Of a stretch of 64,000 nt of DNA, positions 33,008-45,220 are shown piece by piece. Below the pieces are notes generated by a model. The model had not been told where the DNA came from. It did no database searches and saw only the letters and a list, made by a program, of their open reading frames with translations. Position 1 is the stretch's first letter; each line of letters starts with the position of its first letter. Where the stretch lies: NCBI GenBank assembly GCA_032622095.1, contig CP136062.1:54169849-54233848 (forward strand). Direction: 5' to 3'. Made by a program: the position numbers and the translations under genes. The DNA comes from Siphonodentalium dalli. Taxonomy: Eukaryota > Mollusca > Scaphopoda > Gadilida > Siphonodentaliidae.

Positions 33008-33085
33008 TAGGGACAACTTGGTTAGTGGGTACAACTTGGGCATGTGAAAGCAAGTCATCACCTGGAACATAACACGATTTGTTCT
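33008..33085 (-). repeat. Inverted-repeat partner of 28792-28878
   Basis: On the minus strand it carries AATCGTGTTATGTTCCAGGT and CTTTCACATGCCCAAGTTGT, as at 28792-28878. Confidence 0.6.
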
Positions 33086-33481
33086 GACTTAACCCGAGGT
33101 CAGCCAATAATAGAATGTTTGCGTCATGTGAGTGTTTAGTGATTTATATAGCCACACAATGTTGACCGAAACGAAACCTTGCTTGAGTCTTGACAGTTAG
33201 TTTTGCAAATGTTCGTATACTAATATTATATCACGACATACTGTCCATACTGAAGTATTGCATTATTATGTATTTTTCGCAACATTACATTTTCTACCTG
33301 TTTTTTAGGCACGTCATTGAAATTTGCATGCATCTTTTTTTATCTCGATTCCATCATTTCCTAATTTCTGATGATTGGTTGGTGATTATCACAATACGCC
33401 AGGGGCAGGTGAACACTGTGCATGCATACTGTACTAGTAACTATCACAAGTATAACATACTGTGGGAACAACTTAGTGTAT

Positions 33482-34795
33482 GTTCAGACGACCACGATAC
33501 AATCGTAAGTGGAGGAATAGTTTGTTTGAACAGAGGATTGCAATCTCATCGTACATTATGATAGCATATGTTGTTCTAAAGAATGTGATTGACTACCCTA
33601 CGACCATTGCCAGCTACGATTTTTACGTACACACGGCTGTCGGCCTGTAACGATATGCTTGGTCACGATACAATATGTATCGCGATACGGGGCCAATGAT
33701 ACAACACGTATTGTGATAGGCAAAATTTTATCCCACGAGTAAATAGCTATTCAACACTCCAAATTTGCACACTCTCAGATTGAGTTTTAATGATAGTTTT
33801 TCTAATATTACTGTGGACTTTCATAATTGTTTAGTTATATGTGTATTGTAGTATGTAGTAATGTAGTATGCTCGTACACATCCGGAAATACCAGTACAAC
33901 ATGACATATTGATACTGAAGACGGTAAAAGAGTTGAAAAGTTTCTCACTCATCTGTTTATATATCATATATTCACAACAGCTGGCTGAGAATGATGTCGT
34001 TTCAAATGGTGTGACATGTTGGTCGTAACACCAGTCTTGTAAGAGGTTGCCGTCGAACATAATTTGCAGATCGTTTTAGTTCTGTCTGTCTTAATGCATG
34101 GCTTTCCATCCTCAAAGGGTTACGTCCCAAAACCGAAATACTGCCAGATTTTCTACCTGTAGACCGCTGTCGGATTGACAAGTTTTAAGCTTTCTTGAGC
34201 AGACATCTTTCCACGGCCCACGTGTTGTTGTTTTGCGCAGACGATATATCCAATATACTAGTATTTGATTGATTGAAATCACAGCAGTTCATCAAATTAA
34301 ACCAATCAGAGCATGGCTTACAGTCTGAGGCTAGGTTACGTAGGTCAGTCATATCACTTCCGCAAACGTTTGTGTCAAAGGTCAAAGTGCGAGCTCACGG
34401 AAACAAACGAAATTTACAGATTTACTTCCAATAAAACTTCGTAAGCATTCACAGCTTACGGAAACGAACGAGGGGTCCCGATTTACTTCGGATGGTAACT
34501 GCATAATACGGAAGCGGAACTGTATCGTAGTGTATCGAAATTACAGACAAATGAATCGCGTATAGAATCATGAATGATGAATCGAAATCACGATGAATCG
34601 TTGCAGGCCTATACAGCTGCGATTACATCGCAAGTGGAGGTAACCAAGGATATCCACATTTCGCATCTAGAATCAAACGGCGCTTGATATCAATTTATAA
34701 CCAACGATTTTGATGTTAGCATGCGCAATCGAGCTACCGGTTACTTCCTGCGACGGAAATCTTTCCGCTTACGATTGTATCGTGGTCGTCTGAAC
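33482..34795. mobile_element. Inverted-repeat element hosting a nested hAT-like element
   Basis: The left end TGTTCAGACGACCACGATAC (33482) continues AATCGTAAGTGGA. The right end carries the inverse (TCCGCTTACGATTGTATCGT, to CTGAAC at 34795) with one or two differences over about 32 bp. No clean target duplication was found. The 123-codon frame at 33190-33561 crosses the left end and is not a gene. Confidence 0.65.
33640..34611. mobile_element. hAT-like non-autonomous element with degenerate 8-bp duplication
   Basis: The left end TCGGCCTGTAACGAT and right end (complement TAGGCCTGCAACGAT) match at 13 of 15 positions. Subterminal ATCGCGATAC and GATTCATCGTGA-like words follow. Flanks CACGGCTG (33632-33639) and TACAGCTG (34612-34619) agree at 6 of 8, consistent with an aged 8-bp duplication. 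Nested in the 33482-34795 element. Confidence 0.55.
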
Positions 34796-34964
34796 GTAAA
34801 CTTATTAATTTCATGCATTATTGCATAATATTTTTAAACATAACTTATTTAACATCTTCGACTTGCTTTAAATTTAATTTATTTTCATGAAAAGGACTAA
34901 TATGGTTGTAAATATAGAAGGCAGATGACTCTTCTACCCGAGAGGTCTAGATTTCTTGGACACG

Positions 34965-35285
34965 GTCGTTAGACGCAACGTCAAGCTCGGTTAGTCTTTG
35001 GATGGTTGACTGGGTTGGGTTTCCGGGTGATGCCAATGTTCGGTGCAACTTACGCACTTCTCACTCTCTCGTCCTGTTACACTGGGGGCTCGTCTGGCCA
35101 TTAGAGGACTGTCATGATACAACCTCCAGGTCTCAGCCATTAGATGCTTTGTCTGATCACCGAGGTTAAGTAACGTCAAGCTCGGTTAGTCCTTGGATGG
35201 GTGACCGGCTTGGAATTATCAGCTGATTATGGTGCTGCTACATTTCGGTGCGACTCCATCACTTCTTGCTCTCAGTCTCATTCTG
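34965..35285 (+). mobile_element. 5S rRNA-derived SINE, dimer
   Basis: The second unit holds a long 5S-like stretch: GTCTGATCACCGAGGTTAAG (35149-35168), AACGTCAAGCTCGGTTAGT, then TTGGATGGGTGACCGGCTTG (35193-35212), the A-box to C-box internal promoter of 5S rRNA genes. The first unit (34968-35025) keeps AACGTCAAGCTCGGTTAGTC and a mutated TTGGATGGTTGACTGG. Both heads are followed by a related tail (TTCGGTGC, CACTTCT, CTGTTACA). The tail and the broken 5' part of the 5S identity exclude a functional 5S gene. It belongs to the SINE3 type by structure. Confidence 0.8.
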
Positions 35286-35651
35286 TTACAGTAGTGTTAA
35301 TTATACTGTACAATCGTCAATGACGTCATGCTAATTTGCTATTGCTATTTTGGATTTTTGCATGTTTTTAAATAATACTTGATTCATACATGTATCTGTT
35401 ATGTAATTCAGCAAGCGAAACATTAAATTATATTTGAAATAGCAATTTTTTGCGGTCATTTGTGAAATAACCATGGCACAACTTGTGGTAAATTCATTTT
35501 GTTTTTATTTCAATTCAAGCTCAAAGTCACTGTCACTGTGCGTTTTGTTTTTATTTGGTTTTGTCTGCAATATTTCGCCAGTCAGTGTCGACTTTGGCTT
35601 TAAGAAATCTATTCTTAGAATGGATTTCATAAATATGTACACATTGCTTAC

Positions 35652-35789
35652 CTCAGTTGTGTTCATAATCGTAGGTGTTGAGTTATTTAACATGTTTTCA
35701 GTGTGAATGTTGAGCGGCGAAACATTGTCTGCATCGTGTTTTTTTTTATGTGTGCGTACTGATACAAACTTATCAAGCAACAAACTCAT
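35652..35789 (-). CDS. Candidate coding exon of unknown function
   Basis: On the minus strand, ATG (35789) opens 46 codons ending ...IMNTTE, directly followed by a GTAAGC donor (+ strand 35646-35651). The peptide starts MSLLLDKFVSVRTHKKKHDA; it is hydrophilic, Asn/Thr-rich and shows no domain. The frame stays open upstream of the ATG, so an internal exon with an acceptor at CGAG is also possible. No neighbouring exon was found. The frame continues past the donor into a 94-codon open frame, so a chance frame cannot be excluded. Confidence 0.25.
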
Positions 35790-35999
35790 ATTTCTTTCGC
35801 TCGTTGTGAATAGAAATACATGATATACAAGCCATTATCAATAACATGATTGGATTGGTTCACACCATCAATGAATCAAATGGCTTAAAATAGTTAATAT
35901 CTTTGGAACTATATTATGTCTCGACCCATGCCTCATCACCCAATATTTGATTTGGGACACACTAAAGTTGTATGAATCTATGATGAATTCGATTTATTT

Positions 36000-36636
36000 A
36001 AAAGGACTCTGCGATCTATCAATCTATCGGAACTTATAGTTTTCGTTTGTCGGCTTTGCACTTTGAGAATATTCTATCCAACTTTTAGGCGGAAACACCG
36101 ATAGAAAATTGAAGAAAATATCTAAACACCCAGTGGGGCCTCTAAAATCCTCTTTCGGGGCAAATATTTTTAATATTTTTATAAAATATGTAAACAAAAT
36201 TTGTTCATGCAATTTGATTATTTCACTTTTTGTTAAACTTCAGTGCTCAGATTCACAATTTGTAATATCTTTGGCTTGTATTAAAGACATTATTTGCCCA
36301 TATATAATGAAGTACATGTATAACTAACATGTGCCGACAAGAATTATTTATCAAAGTTTTCGCTCTTGGTCATTTTGATAAATTACACTAACTTCGCTAC
36401 CGATCGAGGCTGATCGAGGTGGGAATTAATCAAAACAAAATGGCGGCCGTTGCCAACAATAGAATTTTGGACTCCGCTGACCCTGGCTGACCCTTCAGTT
36501 ATGAATAAATTATCCATTTTAGGTAATTTTATCTATGTTTAGATTGGCCGAAAAAGTCGATTAGTATATCTCATATTCGCATACGTATACCCTGGTCGCT
36601 TCGCTTCCGCGGCTTCGCCGCGGGAGAGCGGGCGCT
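36000..36636 (-). repeat. GCGCCCGCTCTCCC family copy, reverse orientation
   Basis: On the minus strand it begins AGCGCCCGCTCTCCCGCGG (36636) and follows units A and B through TATACGTATGCGAATATGAG, GGCAACGGCCGCCATTTTG and CGATAGATTGATAGATCGCA, stopping where the homology reaches TTTAAA near 36000. The 3' quarter of the unit is missing. Confidence 0.8.
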
Positions 36637-36639
36637 ATA

Positions 36640-37900
36640 ATCAAAATTTCAAATCATTTGAAATGTTAAACTTCCACAGACTATCAGAGAACATATAATA
36701 AAAAAATAAAAATATTTTTCACAATCATGAAACATAATTATACAAAAGGCACTCAATATTGTTCGATACACAGTTCTTGAACAAAAGACACCCATTCAAA
36801 GGGAAACTTCAAATAAATTTTGCAGATATGGATATGAAATAAAACACGGAGCCAAAACAATGACGATTTTGAGGGCATACTGTTGTATTCGATGTCAGAT
36901 TTCTCGGGCTTCTCAAAACATAGACGCGAGCTATCTATTTTAAAAACTGCACAGACACCACTCCATCGCTATAATAGGAATTAGCAAGTATGCGTATCAT
37001 AACTGGTTATCAATGATCTGGTCGTATTTTGCTGTTCTATTTTGTCTAATCTAGTCATATGAATTACGCAGTTATTCCAGTTTATGTGAAATGTGAGTAC
37101 GAGAACGAATATAGTGACACGATCAGAATAATACAATCGCGGTCATAAATGGCCACAAACAACAAGCCAAGCCAAGATGAAAGCAACATACTGGATAACT
37201 ACCTAGTAGGTAAAATACGTATGAGTAATATACAAGTAATATACGTTCAGGTTCTGTTTAGTCGGGCCAAGTTAAATAATTCAGAAAAAATTGCCTTATT
37301 CTTCCGTTTCTAACCATTGTATGAGACCTTGCTTTTCGCTGTATATCTCGCAAGATATTTTAGAGAGAATTCGTAAATCCCCGATTAAATGTTTCTCTTA
37401 TACTCTGAAATAATTCTCCCTCACATATTTCGAGCTGTTGTCACTCTTATGCGATTAGCTATTAAATTTTGGTGGCCATTTTGAGACGTACATTCTACTT
37501 ATATGGTTCACGACTAAGCATTGTTTGTATATACCTCAATGTATTATGAATTTGGAATTAATTGATCTACACATGACTGCATTCGCATATGGCCTGATGG
37601 AAATGCTTCAGAATTTGAACCACTCCGAAAAATCAAGATATCTCAGAAAGCTCAACTCTGATTTTAGGGGACTTTTGTGACGTTCATAAACATGAAACCC
37701 ATTGCAAATGGATTGACTATTTCCTTCATATTGGTCTATCACTATATACGAGTGGCCGATCACGATCGGCAGATGTTTAACCCATTTCTTGTCGGTAGTA
37801 TTTTATTGCCATGATGGGAATCATAATCAAGAGTTTTGATGTTAAATTATATGTTATGATCTAAATTAGTATAGACAAATGTGCATAATAATCCAAACTA
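36640..37900. other. No recognisable feature
   Basis: AT-rich single-copy-looking sequence; no repeat shared inside the window and no splice-bounded frame convincing enough to call. Confidence 0.5.
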
Positions 37901-37911
37901 GAGGTGTGACT

Positions 37912-38677
37912 GTCCCAATGGGACTACGGATACCCCCCTGTTTTTAAAATACTAAGATGTTTCACATGTCAGTAAACATTTAGTTAAAATAATAAAATAA
38001 CAGTTCCCATTGCAGGTGTACAACCATAACCCTAATCTTAAACCTATTGACCGAAAAATGTAGGAATAAAAGCTTGAACAAAATTATGTATGTTGCGAAA
38101 AACTTTCTAAGTCGAAAAAGGGGAATAACTCCACACAAAAAATGTCGGACAGACGTCATAATCAGAGGTGCACAGGTTCCCATGGTACTAAATATCAGTG
38201 CCAACATTAAAAAACATTGACCGAAAAATGTAGGAATAAAAGCTCGGACAAAATTATGCATGTTGCAAAAAAAAATTCTAAGTCGAAAAAGGGGGATAAC
38301 TCCACCAAAAAATGTCGGACAGACATCATAATCGCAGGTGCACAAGTTCCCATGGTACTAAATATCTGTGCCACGTTTTAAAAAAATTGACCGAAAAATG
38401 TAGGAATAAAAGCTCAGACAAAAGTATACATGTTGCGAAAATTTTCTAAGTCGAAAAAGGGGGGATAACTCCACCAAAAATAGTCCGACAGACGTCGTAA
38501 TCGCAGGTGCACAGGTTCCCATGGTGGTTGATGTCTGTGCCAAGTTTCACGAAAATTGATCAAAAAACGACTGAGAAAAACTCCGGACAAATTTGTGTCC
38601 ACGGACAGACGGCCGACGCCGACGGACGGACAAGCTGACTCAAGTATACCCCCCCTAACTTCGTTGCGGGGGGTATA
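37912..38677 (+). mobile_element. Helentron/HINE-like element, family 3
   Basis: The 5' end has the palindrome GTCCC-AAT-GGGAC (37912-37924), then TACGGATACCCCCC. Core units of about 170 bp follow (GACCGAAAAATGTAGGAATA at about 38050, 38219 and 38390, a diverged fourth near 38560), then a GACGGACAGACGGCCGACG microsatellite. The 3' hairpin has a 10-bp stem TATACCCCCC/GGGGGGTATA (38645-38654 with 38668-38677). The 5' ATACCCCCC is the complement of the 3' arm. No coding frame; minus-strand frames are core translations. Confidence 0.65.
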
Positions 38678-39092
38678 ATTATTGGAATTTATGGGTCAAA
38701 AGAGAAGGGTTAATATAACATCTAAACTATAGAGCCTGTCACCACTATCATCGTGTAAGCAGTTCTATTTATGTTTTTGCAAATTGCCATGCGAGATATA
38801 CAAATAATAGTTATTTAATAATGGCATTGTTAAAAGGGGTTAAAACATCTATCTTGGCCCTGTTTGACCACTTTTGTAATAAAATCGCCAGCTTTTGTAG
38901 TAAAGTGAGGTCTCTGCATTTGTAATAAAAATTGTCAGCTTTTGTAATAAAAAAATCTTGTCTCCACTGTTGTAATAACAAAATTACAGCTTTTGAAGTA
39001 AACCGACTCAGTTTTTATGGGCGAGGAATGATTTTCATGACAAAGTCACAATGATAACCCATAGCAGCTATCGCCATTACGAGTGTGACATG

Positions 39093-39185
39093 TACCAGGA
39101 GGCACTTAATGAGTCCAGTTCCGTGCCTAAGCATAAGAGAACACACATAGGTGATCAATCATATGAGTATAATTCATAATTTCAT
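39093..39185 (+). pseudogene. Decayed C2H2 zinc-finger fragment
   Basis: One frame reads YECDMYQEALNESSSVPKHK then RTHIGDQSYE. The spacing C-x2-[C to Y]-x12-H-x3-H and a degenerate linker (IGDQSYE for TGEKPYE) are those of a Kruppel-type finger. The second zinc-ligand cysteine is replaced by tyrosine and stop codons lie upstream in the frame, so it is not functional. Confidence 0.6.
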
Positions 39186-39378
39186 TTTTTTATTGCTCTG
39201 CCTGACAATCAACAATAAAATTATTTGTATTAATATATATCATTGAATAAATTTTGAAATGAGACTGAACATTTTGACACACGAACATTTTGACTTGAAA
39301 GTTTGACATAGGCCTTTCCTCCAAAGATGAGGCCAACTAGACCAATTATTTCCCTTGGAACTGACACATCTGTCTTCA

Positions 39379-39540
<162 letters not shown>

Positions 39541-40255
39541 TCATTTATGTGTTCTCTTATGCTTAGGTGGGGAACCAAACTCACCAAATGCCTCATGGTA
39601 CACATCATACTTGTAAGGGACTGTTGTTACTTCTCATGTGTATTGGTATTCTTTTGTCAGGGAACCAGACTCAAATAAATTCCTTCGGCCACAACTCACT
39701 CATATGGGCAATAGCCGCTATGGATTATCGGGTTGATTTTGTCATGAAAATTGTCCAGCGCCCATTAAAATTTATTGAGTCGATCTACTTCAAAAGCTGT
39801 AATTTTGTTATCACAAAAGTTGAGACATGGTTTTTTTTACTACAAATTTATTTCAGAAGTGGTAAGTACTTCAAAAGGTGGGCACATTTCGGGTGCCCAG
39901 TGGACTCCCCTGGGCCACGGAAAGGAGGGAAAGTGCCCCCTTCATGCCCCCTTCTCCGGCACCCCTGATGGTAGATATATAAACTGGAATTGTTCCAAGG
40001 GCTTTGGTGGCTGATCATTAGAATAATTTGATCAAATGAAGGATTTGCATATTCAAAACAGGACATGACATCTAATACTAAATAAACCACTTCTGAATTA
40101 ATGATATGTGTTACTGGGAAGAGTTCATAATTTTGAAAACTAATCAATCAATCAATCAATAAGATGATGAATATTTGAGTTATTGAATCGGAAACATACA
40201 AGTGTCTATGTGATGGATGGAAAGTGTTAATAATAAGGTGTTTTATAGTGTTTAA

Positions 40256-40760
40256 AGGCACAGGCGGCGTTCATTGCAGAAATATTTATATTTGTTCAAA
40301 TCAACAGAAGGAACACCAAAATATATACAGTTCCGCTCATATGCCAAACATAATAAGCGCATAAACAGTGTATTGTCGTCAAAATGTACGATGGTGTATG
40401 TAAAGAAGAGCCTGCTCGTGTTACAGAAATTGTGCTTCTGTTTACACAACACAGCGCAATTATATTGGTTAATCACACAAAAATGATATAAATGCTCTTT
40501 ATTATTTCTATACCAGGAAAACATTAACAAATAACACTCTTTATGTTTACCATATCTGGATCTAAACAAAAGCCAGGTAACGTAACGTTTTTTGCTTTTG
40601 TTTACATAACAAAGGGGGAAAATTTACAATAACACACTGTTTATGCCATATTTCTGATTGGCATACAAGGTCTGTCTATATCTTACTATTCTGTTTATGG
40701 CGGTTTTTGACGGAGGTGAATATTTTAACAGCATACCCACTGCCAACACCGCCCGTATCT
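40256..40760. mobile_element. TTAA-bordered MITE, family GGCGGCGTT, copy 1
   Basis: Left TTAA (40252-40255) then AGGCACAGGCGGCGTTCATT; right AACACCGCCCGTATCT then TTAA (40761-40764). The ends are imperfect inverted repeats (AGGCACAGGCGGCGTT versus AGATACGGGCGGTGTT). A colinear second copy is at 51634-52156. Frames on both strands here are shadows of the MITE. Confidence 0.75.
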
Positions 40761-41129
40761 TTAATGATGAACCTGTTTAAAAGTAGAATGGTTAATTTAA
40801 CATGTTCTGCCCTGTTGAATCAATAGTCATGTTTGAGACATGTAGATTATTCACATTTGTTAGTAGACAATATTTTTAATTATTGCTAGCATATAGTCTA
40901 TGTAATGGTTGGCCTTGATAAACCTAGGTCAGATATGACAATGATCAGATTGAAAATAACTGAGTACTTACACCAGATAACAAAGGTCTATGAAATTTTT
41001 GGGAAGGGTTAATTATTCAACCAATCATTACCAACAAGAACATTGCTAGGGCATGGCAAAATATGCCCTTTAGCCATTTTGAATTGTACTACCAAAAATA
41101 AAATAACATTTTGAGCTTACATTTGAAGA

Positions 41130-41519
41130 ATATCTGATATACTCCTAATTTCAATGCCAAATTGCGGTCAAATTCAAAGTCGAAAAAGGGCCGTAACTCA
41201 TGTAAAAATAATTGGACGGAACCCATATTTGAACTTGGCCTGTATCGTTAGCTGGGACATACACATATCAACTTTGGTTCAGATCAAATAATCCAAACTG
41301 GAGTTATCGGTAGGAAACCAAAAATGTTAACAGATGGTCAAATTCTAAGTCGAAAAGGACTGCAACTCATGTAAAAATAATTGGACGGAACCGATAATCG
41401 AACTTGGCCTGTATCTTTAGCTGGGAAATACACATACCAACTTTGGTTCAGCTCAAAAAATCCAAACTGGAGATGTCGGTCGGAAACCAAAAATGTTAAC
41501 AGATGGTCAAATTCTAAGT
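41130..41519 (+). repeat. 175-bp module tandem, interrupted by the family-2 insertion
   Basis: Two units contain AAGTCGAAAAAGGGCCGTAA, CTCATGTAAAAATAATTGGA, GAACTTGGCCTGTAT and AACTTTGGTTCAG. The third unit begins CAAATTCTAAGT, stops at 41519, and resumes at 45221 with AAAAGGGCTGTAACTCATTT. Confidence 0.8.
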
Positions 41520-41527
41520 AAAACAAG

Positions 41528-44500
41528 ACAGTCAATGACTGTGGGGTCGCTCACCAGACTGCAAAGACTGATAAGACTGGGACTCTGGAGACGACAACAG
41601 TCAGAACTTTTCATAATCACTTTAAAAGAAGTAGATATCTAAAGAGTTAAATCTAAAACAAAAAAATTGGAGTTATGTCCCTGGCCCCGCCCACATTTGA
41701 CCCAGTGACCTGATTTGAACAAATCTGAACCCCAGTCACCCAAGGATCCTTCATACCAAATATGAACCCATATAGCCTGATGGTATTTGAGAAGAAGTCA
41801 CTTTAAGAATACTATGGAGGGAAAGAGTTATGGCCCTGGCTTCGCAACTATTTCAAGTAAACTCATTTGAACAAATCTGAATGTGAGTCACCTAGGGAAC
41901 AACCACACCAAATATGAAACCATTCGGTCTTATTGTTCTGAAGATGTTTAAAAGAATTACTATGGTGGGAAAGAGTTATGGCCCTGGCTTCGCAACTATT
42001 TGACCCAGTGACCGCATTTGAATAAATCTGAATGAGAATCACCTAGGGAACATCCACACCAAATATGAACCCATTTGGTCTTATGGTTCCAGAGGAGAAG
42101 ATGTTCAAATAATTGTTGTCGGACGGATGGACGGACAGACGATGGACGGACGAGGAGTGATGACTATAGCTCCGCCGGAGCACAGGTAGGGTGGCTGGTT
42201 GATAATTAAATCTCTTATCTCCGCCCCTATTTGAACAAACGTGAATCCCCATCTATGAGATCCATTCATTTGGTAATTTCAGACATTAGATTTTAAGAGT
42301 TGAACTGAACTGATTTTCCTAAAATGACCCCAAATCTGAAAAAATCTAAACCCCAGTCACCGAAGGACCATCCATACCAAACATAATCTAAATAGTCCAG
42401 ATGGTTCTTGAGAAGAAATTGTTTTAAGAATTACTATGGAAGGAAAGAGTTATGGCCCTGACTTCTCACATATTTGACCTGATGAACTCATTTGAACAAA
42501 TCTGAATGTGAGTCACCTGGGGGACATCCACACCTAAATATATAAACCCATTTGGTCTTTAATATGTATCTGGAGAAGAAAACAATTGATGGACGGATAG
42601 AGACATAATGACAGATGGATGGATGGGAGAACAGTCTGACATAGAGACTGACAAATTCAATCCAATATACCCCCCAAGTTTTCTTTGCAAAATCAGGGTA
42701 TAATGAGTTCAACTGGATACTGGTGGTTAAGAACATAATATTCGAACAGACAAGCCTGAACATAGTGTCTGACATTTTCAGAATGAGGTCCCCAAAGGGT
42801 GAATTTAATGACACAATCCTGCAATGCGGGCTAGCATCACCAAATTCACCCTCTGTGGACCTCATTCTGTGTAGGCCTCAACTGCTATGGGAGACATAGC
42901 ATTAGATTGAAGTTCTCCAGTTAAAGTTGGTGATGTGCACCCATTGGGCACCTCAATTATGCATTTTATATTCACAAATTAGGGGATATAGAAACTAAAC
43001 AGAAGGGCTAAAGTAAGTAAAAATGTCAATTTAAGTGCCTATATACTTCCCAGAAGACGAGGCCTAAGCAGAATGAGGACCCTGGCTAGTGTATTTGGTG
43101 ATGCTAGACTGCTGTGCAGGGTAGCATAACTAAATTCACCCTCTGGGGACCTCATTCTGCAAATGCCAGATAGAAGACAAATTTAATCCAATATATACCC
43201 CCCCCCATTTTTCTTTGAATATTAGTCGTATGATTTCATCTGGATAAGTGGTGATTAAAACAATAATATGAAATGGCCAAACCTGAATTTAGTATGTCTG
43301 ACATTTGCAGAATTAGGTCCCAAAAATGTGGATTTAATGACAATATTCTGTAAGGCAGGCTAGCATCACCAAATTCATCCTCAATCTGATTAGGCCTCAA
43401 TGGCCAATAAAACCAAGGAACAGATTGAAGTCCTACAGTTGAAGTTGGTGATACACACCCATTGAGCACCTCAATTATGCATTTTATCTTCTGCAAATTA
43501 GGGGGACATTGAAACTGAACAGGTGGAAAAAGTGACTAAATCAAACTGTCAATTTGATACTTAGGTTACTTCCAAGAAGATGAGGACTAAGCAGAATTAG
43601 GTCCCTGGCAGGTGTATTTGGTGGTGCTAGCATGCTGTATGGAATAGCAACACTAAATTCACCATCTGGGGACCTCACTATGTAAATGTCAGACACACTA
43701 TTTCCAGACTTGAAGAAATCAAAGCCATTCACAGTATCATTGAATGTCAGTCATTAAATTGCTACAGATATGTTTAGATTAGAATAATACATGTCATCTG
43801 GCCAGTTTATATAATTAATGACCTGTACCTTCACAGATATATATGCCTCTGTGGTGAGAAGACATATTAAATTGAGAGGTGATATGGCTTGGAAGGGATC
43901 TTGGTTGATGGCAGGGTTGGGCCTGGGCCATATGGGAGGGGGTGGGTGGGGGAGGGTGGAATGTTTCCATAATTTCATTAAAGAGTAAAGTTTCATAACT
44001 CTGCAGATGTTATATATAATGGTGTCACTTTTTTTCAAATTTTAAAACATGTCCCAGAAGATGAGGCCTAAGCAGAATAAGGTAATTGAGGTGTATTTGG
44101 TGATGCTAGCCTGTTGTATGGGGTAGCAACACTAAATTCACCATCTGGGGACTTCATTCTGCAAATGTCAGACACACTATGTCCAGGCTTGGAGAAATGA
44201 ACTATTCCTTGTAGACTCTGGTAGTTGTTTAGCTAATGTCATGTCTTGTAATGACAGATGGTAAACTGGTCTGAAGCAAGCAGTATTCAGCAAGAGGATC
44301 GGGTGACCACACTATGATAAATTGGCTTTTTCAATAATACAGGCTAGAGTGTCCTCTTAAAAATTAATAGTGCATAGCAAAGGGGTGTGAATTATAAAGG
44401 GCCATAACTCTGTTAAAATATATCGGATCAAACCCATATTTTAACTTGTCAAAAATTCATATACCAAATTTGGTGTTGATCAGATGAAAAATGTTTGAGT

Positions 44501-45220
44501 AATCCTGTCTTGGATGAATTCTATATTAAAACAAGAGTGGAAAGGGTTAAATAAACAATACCAAAATCCATACAGATGAAGAACATGCTAAGAAAAATCT
44601 AGGTAAGAAATATGAGGCTGTGATGTGTCCTAAACAAAAATTAAAGGTCAAAATGCAAAAATTAAATTTTTTGTTTTTAAAGTTATGTCCCTGGCTCTGC
44701 CCCTATTTGACCCAGTGACCCCATTTGAACAAATATGAACCCCAGTCACCCAAGGTATCTCTGTACCAAATATAAGCTAAATCGGCCAAATATTTTTTTA
44801 GAAGAAGTCATTGTAAGAATCACTGAGTTATGGCCCTGGTTTCTTAACTAATTGACCGGGTGATCTCATTTGAACAAATCTGAACACCAGTCACCCAAGG
44901 ACTCTCCATACCAAATATTAGCTAAATTGGCCCAATGGTTATGGACAAGAAGTTGTTGTAAGAATTACTATGGAGGAATAGAGTTATGGCCCTTGTTTCG
45001 CAACTATTTGACCCAGTGACCTCATTTGAACAAATCTGAATGAGAGTCACCTAGGGAACATACACACCAAATATGAACCAATTCGGTATGATGGTTTAAG
45101 AGGAGAAGATGTTTTTTAAAAAGTTGACAGACAGACGGACAGACGGACAGACGGACGGACGGACGACGGACGAGGAGTGATGACTATAGCTCCACCGGAG
45201 ACTTTGTCTCAGGTGAGCTA
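41528..45220 (+). mobile_element. Helentron/HINE-like element, family 2, copy 2
   Basis: The 5' palindrome ACAGTCA-A-TGACTGT (41528-41542) and GCTCACC (41549-41555) are as in copy 1 at 21339. The 3' GACGGACGGACGACGGACGA microsatellite and hairpin TAGCTCCACCGGAGAC-TTT-GTCTCAGGTGAGCTA (45187-45220) match copy 1. An additional internal tail (ACTATAGCTCCGCCGGAGCA, about 42163) suggests nesting or unequal exchange. It contains diverged versions of the 432-bp module near 42775-43160, 43300-43700 and 44045-44190. Non-autonomous. Confidence 0.65.
42775..44195 (+). repeat. Diverged copies of the 432-bp module
   Basis: Three blocks carry GCAGAATGAGGTCCC..., GTGAATTTGGTGATGCTAGC, CACCCTCTGGGGACCTCATT and CCAGTTGAAGTTGGTGAT words at spacings near 530 and 450 bp. 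They are older relatives of the near-identical units at 22378-23560. Confidence 0.75.

Noticed and set aside
35149-35250. Functional 5S rRNA gene
   Set aside because: Only the central promoter part is conserved; the 5' and 3' thirds are unlike 5S and a SINE-type tail follows.
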